Shown: piece after piece, positions 13,117-16,447 of the stretch
How positions within the stretch are numbered: the stretch's first letter is position 1
How the letters are laid out: each line of letters starts with the position of its first letter
DNA from: JBCDBY01 sp039182715
GTDB lineage: Bacteria; Planctomycetota; PLA2
Direction of reading: 5' to 3'
DNA length: 16,447 bases
NCBI GenBank assembly: GCA_039182715.1
Contig: JBCDBY010000069.1
Coordinates: forward strand, 1 to 16,447
The notes under the pieces: model-generated
What the model saw: only the letters and a program-made list of their open reading frames with translations
What the model was told of the DNA's origin: nothing
The model's database searches: none
Position numbers and translations under genes: made by a program

Positions 13117-16100
13117 ATGTTCCGGCGGTACTGGCCGCCGACCTCGTAGAGGGCGTGGGTCAGATCGCCGAGCGAGCAGACCTTGGACGCCTCGAGCAGC
13201 GCCTCGAAGGTGTTGCCGTTCTCCACCGCGGCCTTCTGCAGCATCGCGAGGGCATCCGTGCGTCGCTCCTCGTAGTGCGCCTGCACCGCCTTGCGGCTCT
13301 CGATGGCGTACTGCTTCTCGTCCTCGCGCGAGCGGATCACCTCCGCCGGCGTGACGGTGGGAGAGCCCTGCGGATCGAGGAAGGTGTTCACGCCCACGAT
13401 CGGCAGCGCACCGCTGTGCTTCAGCGACTCGTAGTGCAGCGACTCCTCCTGGATCTTGCTGCGCTGGTACATGCGCTCCATCGCACCGAGCACGCCGCCG
13501 CGCTCGGAGAGCGAGCGGAACTCGCTCAGCACCGCCTCCTCGACGAGGTCGGTCAGCTCCTCGATCACGAAGCTGCCCTGCAGCGGGTTCTCGTTCTTCG
13601 CGAGCCCCAGCTCCTTGTTGATGATGAGCTGGATCGCGAGCGCGCGCCGCACCGATTCCTCGGTCGGCGTCGTGATCGCCTCGTCGTAGGCGTTGGTGTG
13701 CAGCGAGTTGCAGTTGTCGTAGATCGCGTAGAGCGCCTGCAGCGTCGTCCGGATGTCGTTGAACGCGATCTCCTGCGCGTGCAGCGAGCGGCCCGACGTC
13801 TGGATGTGGTACTTCAGCTTCTGCGAGCGCTCGTTGGCGCCGTAGGTGTGCCGCATCGCGCGCGCCCAGATGCGCCGCGCCACGCGACCGATCACCGAGT
13901 ACTCCGGGTCGAGTCCGTTGCTGAAGAAGAAGCTCAGGTTGGGCGCGAACTCGTCGATGTGCATGCCCCGCGAGAGGTAGTACTCGACGTAGGTGAAACC
14001 GTTCGCCAGCGTGAACGCCAGCTGCGAGATCGGGTTCGCGCCCGCCTCGGCGATGTGATACCCGCTGATCGAGACGGAGTAGAAGTTGCGCACCTTGCGG
14101 TCGATGAACGACTGCTGGATGTCGCCCATCATGCGCAGCGCGAACTCGGTCGAGAAGATGCAGGTGTTCTGCGCCTGGTCCTCCTTGAGGATGTCGGCCT
14201 GCACCGTGCCGCGCACGCGGCTCATCGTCTCGGTGCGGATCTTCTCGTAGATCTCGCGCTCCAGCACCTGGTCGCCGGTCACGCCGAGCAGCATCAGGCC
14301 GAGGCCGTCGTTGCCTTCGGGCAACTCGCCCTGGTAACGCGGCCGCTCGCGACCCTCGTAGAGCTTCGCGATCTTCACCTCGACCTCGTCCTCGAGGCCG
14401 TTCTGCTTGATGTAGAACTCGCACTGCTGGTCGACCGCCGCGTTCATGAAGAACGCGAGCAGCATCGGCGCGGGGCCGTTGATCGTCATCGAGACCGACG
14501 TCGTCGGGTTGCTGAGGTCGAAGCCGGAGTAGAGCTTCTTGGCGTCGTCGAGCGTGCAGATCGATACGCCCGCATTGCCCACCTTGCCGTAGATGTCGGG
14601 TCGTTCGGCCGGATCCTCGCCGTAGAGCGTGACCGAGTCGAACGCGGTCGACAGACGCGCCGCCGGCTGGCCGCGCGACACGTAGTGGAAGCGCTTGTTG
14701 GTGCGCTCCGGCCCGCCCTCGCCCGCGAACATGCGGGCCGGGTCCTCGCCCGACCGCTTGAGCGGGAAGACGCCCGCGGTGAACGGGTAGAAGCCGGGGA
14801 ACCCTTCGCGCAGCATCCAGCGAAGCAGGTCGCCCCAGTCCTCGTACTGCGGGATGCAGAGCTTGGGAATGCGGAGCCCCGAGAGCGACGTTGTGAAGAG
14901 CGGCTGCTCGATGATGCGGTCGCGCACCTTGTAGCGGAAGACATCCGCCTCGGTGCGCTTCTTGATCGCCGGCCACTCGAGCAGCAGCTGGCGACACTCG
15001 TGGTCGAGCGTCGCCTCGAGCTCGTTGTAGATGCCGATCAGTTCACCCACGTACTCCGGCTCGCCCTCGACCTTCTTGGTGAGCTCCACCGTCGTCTCGG
15101 TGTCGTGCACCATGTAGCTCGTTTGGCCGATGCGTTCGCGCAGCAGGTCAACGGTCCCGCGCAGCCGGTACAGACGGCGGGCAATCGCGACCTGCTCGGC
15201 GATGAGCCGCTCGTTCGCCTCGCTGTGCTCCACGATCTCGGCGAGGTAGCGCGTACGGTCCGGCGGGATGATCGGATGCTTCTCGCGCATCTTCTCGGTG
15301 ATCTCGAAGCTCGAGGCGAGATCGGCGCCGGTGCGCTCCACCAGCACGTCCATCAGCTTCTTGTAGAGCACGTTCATGCCGGGGTCGTTGAACTGCGAGG
15401 CGATCGTGCCGTAGATCGGCAGGCTCTCGTCGTCCGCCTCGAACAGCATGTGGTTGCGCTTGTACTGCTTGCGCACGTCGCGCATCGCGTCGAGCGAGCC
15501 GCGCTTGTCGAACTTGTTGATCGCCACCACGTCGGCGAAGTCGAGCATGTCGATCTTCTCGAGCTGCGTCTGCGCGCCGAACTCGGCGGTCATGACGTAG
15601 AGCGAGACGTCGGAGTGCTCGGTGATCTCGGTGTCGGACTGACCGATGCCGCTCGTCTCGACGATGATCAGGTCATAGCCGGCCGCCTTGCAGATGTCGA
15701 TCGCCTGCTGCACGTGCGCGCTCAGCGCGAGGTTCGCCTGGCGCGTCGCGAGCGAGCGCATGTAGACGCGCTTCGAGTCGATCGCGTTCATGCGGATGCG
15801 GTCGCCGAGCAGCGCACCGCCCGACTTGCGCTTGGACGGGTCGACGGAGATGACCGCGATGGTCTTCTCGTCGAAGTCGCGCAGGAAGCGTCGGACGAGT
15901 TCGTCGACGAGCGACGACTTGCCCGCGCCGCCGGTTCCGGTGATGCCGAGCACCGGCACGGTCCGGTCGCCGAGGATCTCCTTCACCGCCGCGGCGAGGG
16001 CCGTGCCCTTCTCGACATCGTTCTCCGCCGTGGTGACCAGTCGACCGATGACCGACGGGTCGCGTTCGACCTTGCCGTTCAGCTCCGCGGTGCCGGGGGC

Positions 16101-16447
16101 GAAATCGCAGCGCTGCAGGAGGTCGTTGATCATGCCCTGCAGGCCGAGCTCGCGGCCGTCGTCGGGCGAGTAGATGCGGTCGATGCCGTAGGCGTGCAGG
16201 TCGGCGATCTCGCTGGGCAGGATCGTGCCGCCGCCGCCGCCGAACAGGCGGATGTTCGCGCCGCGCTCGGCCAGCAGGTCGTGCATGTACTTGAAGAACT
16301 CGACGTGGCCGCCCTGGTAGGAGGTGATCGCGATGCCCTGGGCATCCTCCTGGATGGCGCAGTCGACGATCTCCTGGACGGAGCGATTGTGTCCGAGGTG
16401 GATGACCTCGGCGCCCGACGCCTGCAGAATGCGGCGCATGATGTTGA
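13113..16447 (-). CDS. icmF: Fused isobutyryl-CoA mutase IcmF (5' end beyond window)
   Basis: A fusion of B12 domain, G-protein chaperone and mutase barrel that interconverts isobutyryl-CoA and n-butyryl-CoA. At least 1110 residues are visible and the frame is still open at the right edge. Counting from the first internal Met (16439): B12 domain 1-120 (LGHNR 15-19, SYQGGH 40-45, GGGGG 67-71), with the cobalt-ligating DxH just outside the window. The MeaB-like GTPase spans 160-370 (GTGGAGKSS 168-176, VETSGIGQSD 260-269, NKFD 308-311), followed by a helical linker 380-500 and the catalytic barrel 510-1108. F571 (in ARMFAGEGG) and Q757 (in AQNTCIFS) occupy the positions of Tyr89 and Arg207 of methylmalonyl-CoA mutase; Phe/Gln is the isobutyryl-CoA signature. 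It is the first visible gene of the operon. Any promoter or cobalamin riboswitch would lie off the window. Confidence 0.95.
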   Translation of the reverse strand, partial: NIMRRILQASGAEVIHLGHNRSVQEIVDCAIQEDAQGIAITSYQGGHVEFFKYMHDLLAERGANIRLFGGGGGTILPSEIADLHAYGIDRIYSPDDGRELGLQGMINDLLQRCDFAPGTAELNGKVERDPSVIGRLVTTAENDVEKGTALAAAVKEILGDRTVPVLGITGTGGAGKSSLVDELVRRFLRDFDEKTIAVISVDPSKRKSGGALLGDRIRMNAIDSKRVYMRSLATRQANLALSAHVQQAIDICKAAGYDLIIVETSGIGQSDTEITEHSDVSLYVMTAEFGAQTQLEKIDMLDFADVVAINKFDKRGSLDAMRDVRKQYKRNHMLFEADDESLPIYGTIASQFNDPGMNVLYKKLMDVLVERTGADLASSFEITEKMREKHPIIPPDRTRYLAEIVEHSEANERLIAEQVAIARRLYRLRGTVDLLRERIGQTSYMVHDTETTVELTKKVEGEPEYVGELIGIYNELEATLDHECRQLLLEWPAIKKRTEADVFRYKVRDRIIEQPLFTTSLSGLRIPKLCIPQYEDWGDLLRWMLREGFPGFYPFTAGVFPLKRSGEDPARMFAGEGGPERTNKRFHYVSRGQPAARLSTAFDSVTLYGEDPAERPDIYGKVGNAGVSICTLDDAKKLYSGFDLSNPTTSVSMTINGPAPMLLAFFMNAAVDQQCEFYIKQNGLEDEVEVKIAKLYEGRERPRYQGELPEGNDGLGLMLLGVTGDQVLEREIYEKIRTETMSRVRGTVQADILKEDQAQNTCIFSTEFALRMMGDIQQSFIDRKVRNFYSVSISGYHIAEAGANPISQLAFTLANGFTYVEYYLSRGMHIDEFAPNLSFFFSNGLDPEYSVIGRVARRIWARAMRHTYGANERSQKLKYHIQTSGRSLHAQEIAFNDIRTTLQALYAIYDNCNSLHTNAYDEAITTPTEESVRRALAIQLIINKELGLAKNENPLQGSFVIEELTDLVEEAVLSEFRSLSERGGVLGAMERMYQRSKIQEESLHYESLKHSGALPIVGVNTFLDPQGSPTVTPAEVIRSREDEKQYAIESRKAVQAHYEERRTDALAMLQKAAVENGNTFEALLEASKVCSLGDLTHALYEVGGQYRRNM

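Overview
The window is very G+C-rich (about two thirds by eye), densely packed bacterial DNA, with intergenic gaps mostly under 100 bp. No rRNA, tRNA or CRISPR array is visible. The combination of an exported prenyltransferase/squalene-cyclase-repeat protein, several exported proteins of unknown function, an IcmF-type fused mutase and an unusually compact methylmalonyl-CoA mutase suggests a high-G+C member of Planctomycetota or a neighbouring environmental lineage. This is inference from family flavour, not proof; Myxococcota-like or Acidobacteriota-like hosts are not excluded.

Left part (1-2023): the 5' end of a lipoate-protein ligase/octanoyltransferase-type gene runs off the left edge on the minus strand. 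It is divergent from a Nudix hydrolase, which converges on rsmG (16S rRNA m7G methyltransferase). rsmG is in turn divergent from a carboxymuconolactone-decarboxylase-like protein. Several starts here have a TANNNT -10-like box only 6-11 nt upstream and no Shine-Dalgarno sequence, which suggests leaderless mRNAs.

Centre (2003-8002): a divergent pair of exported proteins (a TPR protein with a thioredoxin-like tail, and a prenyltransferase-repeat protein) shares an 83-bp promoter region holding a 17-bp palindrome. After these come a membrane-anchored unknown protein, two adjacent exported unknown proteins (one resembling an inactive peptidase) and a two-domain VOC/glyoxalase-like protein. A perfect 14-bp hairpin abuts one start codon.

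Mobile segment (8082-9017): a Y1 (HUH) REP-associated tyrosine transposase (RAYT-like) gene is bracketed by inverted copies of an 86-bp unit. Each unit has two conserved palindromic ends (18 bp and 21 bp) separated by exactly 47 variable bases. A third, orphan unit lies 3.5 kb away at 4515-4600. This is the least ordinary system in the window: an autonomous element plus a likely non-autonomous derivative. The right-hand unit is followed by T8 on the minus strand and may have been taken over as the terminator of the neighbouring operon.

Right part (9120-16447): a minus-strand operon of icmF (5' end off the window), compact methylmalonyl-CoA mutase small subunit, large subunit and meaB. Each junction overlaps by exactly 4 nt. 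Active-site residues separate the two enzymes: Phe/Gln in IcmF (isobutyryl/butyryl-CoA) and Tyr/Arg in the large subunit (methylmalonyl/succinyl-CoA). The operon therefore handles branched-chain and propionyl-CoA carbon through adenosylcobalamin chemistry, with two G-protein chaperones (the IcmF internal domain and MeaB) loading and protecting the cofactor.
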